DNA from: Xanthobacteraceae bacterium
GTDB lineage: Bacteria > Pseudomonadota > Alphaproteobacteria > Rhizobiales > Xanthobacteraceae
Direction: 5' to 3'
NCBI GenBank assembly: GCA_030043175.1
Contig: JASHYD010001067.1
Location: 1 to 5,829 of the forward strand
DNA: 5,829 nucleotides
Part shown: positions 5,346 to 5,829 of the stretch, in pieces
How positions within the stretch are numbered: position 1 is the first letter of the stretch
How the letters are laid out: every line of letters begins with the position of its first letter
Notes under the pieces: model-generated
The model's database searches: none
What the model saw: the letters and a program-made list of their open reading frames with translations, nothing else
What the model was told of the DNA's origin: nothing
Position numbers and translations under genes: made by a program

Positions 5346-5829
5346 CACTGGCCTCCTTTGCTGAACGGATCTTGGGCGGGTTCGCCAATGCCTCAATAGA
5401 CGCGGGGTTACCGAGCAATTCCGCGCCGGTGCCGGTCATGGCCACGCGGCCCTGCTCCAGCACATAGGCGCAGTCGCACAATTCGAGCGCCGTAAAGGTG
5501 TTCTGCTCAACTATTACCACCGTCACGGCGTCGTCGCGGATTTGACGGACGATCGCCAAAATCTCGCCGACAAGGTTCGGAGCAAGGCCCAGCAACGGTT
5601 TGTCAGATAGCACCAGCTTCGGCCGTGACATCAAGGCACGGCCGACCGCAAGCATTTGCTGGTCGCTGCCCGAAAGCGTATCTGCTGGCTGCTCGCCCCG
5701 GCCGCGCAGAATCGGAAACCGGTCGAACAGCCGCGTCATGTCTCGCTCGATGTCAGCGCGGTCCAAGCCTAGATAGCCACCTATTTGCAGATCTTCACGT
5801 ACCCATAGGTAGCGAAACACCCGCCGCCC
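5345..5829 (-). pseudogene. livF: LivF-like branched-chain amino-acid-type ABC transporter ATPase, partial and probably inactivated
   Basis: The frame enters from the right edge with GRRVFRYLWVREDL, which corresponds to the LivF segment after the Q-loop, and continues through the ABC signature, Walker B and the VEQN motif typical of Liv ATPases (VIVEQNTFTALELCD) to VLEQGRV and GAELLGNP. Walker A is outside the window. Key deviations: the signature is LSGSD instead of LSGGE (5676-5662); Walker B reads LSDKPLLGLAP where LLDEPSLGLAP is usual, so the catalytic Glu is Lys (codon 5601-5599) and the D-loop Ser is Leu. LivF normally ends within about 20 residues after GNP, but this frame has no stop until 5104, deep inside the amidohydrolase. 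Another frame reads GEPAQDPFSKGGQ to a TGA at 5347-5345 that overlaps the next ATG, consistent with a lost ancestral end after a frameshift; the end given here follows that reading. An intact ancestor would energise import of amino acids or related amides. A divergent, non-hydrolysing paralogue is the alternative. Confidence 0.65.
5352..5359 (-). promoter_or_regulatory. Ribosome binding site of the deacetylase-type amidohydrolase
   Basis: AAAGGAGG on the minus strand, 6 bases before the ATG at 5345, is a near-perfect Shine-Dalgarno sequence. It fixes the start of this gene and rules against the in-frame ATG at 5396. Confidence 0.8.

Noticed and set aside
5104..5820. A 238-aa LivF protein starting at the GTG at 5820
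   Set aside because: Homology continues upstream of 5820 to the window edge, so the GTG is internal; the last 80 or so codons are amidohydrolase sequence read in the wrong frame.

Overview
The window looks like chromosomal or megaplasmid DNA of a high-GC proteobacterium. The catabolic gene content fits Hyphomicrobiales such as Bradyrhizobium and relatives, or Burkholderiales. The main clues are a Bug/TctC-type periplasmic binding protein (a family greatly expanded in those groups), a Liv-type ABC ATPase, and two amidohydrolases beside a UbiD-family decarboxylase. Genus cannot be fixed from the sequence alone. No RNA gene, CRISPR array, insertion sequence or origin was seen.

Layout. Positions 1-875 (minus) hold the N-terminal 291 codons of a UbiD-family decarboxylase that runs off the left edge. 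Positions 876-1075 are a divergent intergenic region with a small hairpin, a 20-codon mini-ORF behind a strong ribosome binding site, and a weak candidate promoter. Positions 1076-2038 (plus) hold an intact Bug/TctC-type solute-binding protein. It converges on a 495-aa amidohydrolase of the chlorohydrolase/SsnA type (3621-2134, minus). Next comes a gap of about 450 bp; its right part (about 3869-4057, minus) reads as the C-terminal stump of an ABC transporter ATPase, probably of the oligopeptide type. Positions 5345-4068 (minus) hold a 425-aa amidohydrolase of the deacetylase/dihydroorotase-like type. It directly follows a LivF-like branched-chain amino-acid-type ABC ATPase that enters from the right edge (5829 to about 5345). 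That ATPase has lost its catalytic glutamate, has a degraded signature motif and lacks a stop at the expected place.

How the genes fit together. The set suggests a small-molecule catabolic neighbourhood: uptake (a periplasmic binding protein on the left, a Liv-type ABC transporter on the right), hydrolysis of C-N or C-halogen bonds by two different amidohydrolase-superfamily enzymes, and prFMN-dependent decarboxylation of an unsaturated or aromatic acid. The substrate cannot be read from the sequence. Both ABC ATPase fragments appear damaged while the two hydrolases, the binding protein and the visible part of the decarboxylase look intact. This points to a region under rearrangement, where import subunits are being lost and enzymes kept. 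No clearly novel system was found. The points most worth a second look are the decaying LivF with its lost stop, the stranded ABC ATPase stump, the non-canonical metal-site residues of the UbiD homologue, and the mini-ORF in front of the binding-protein gene.
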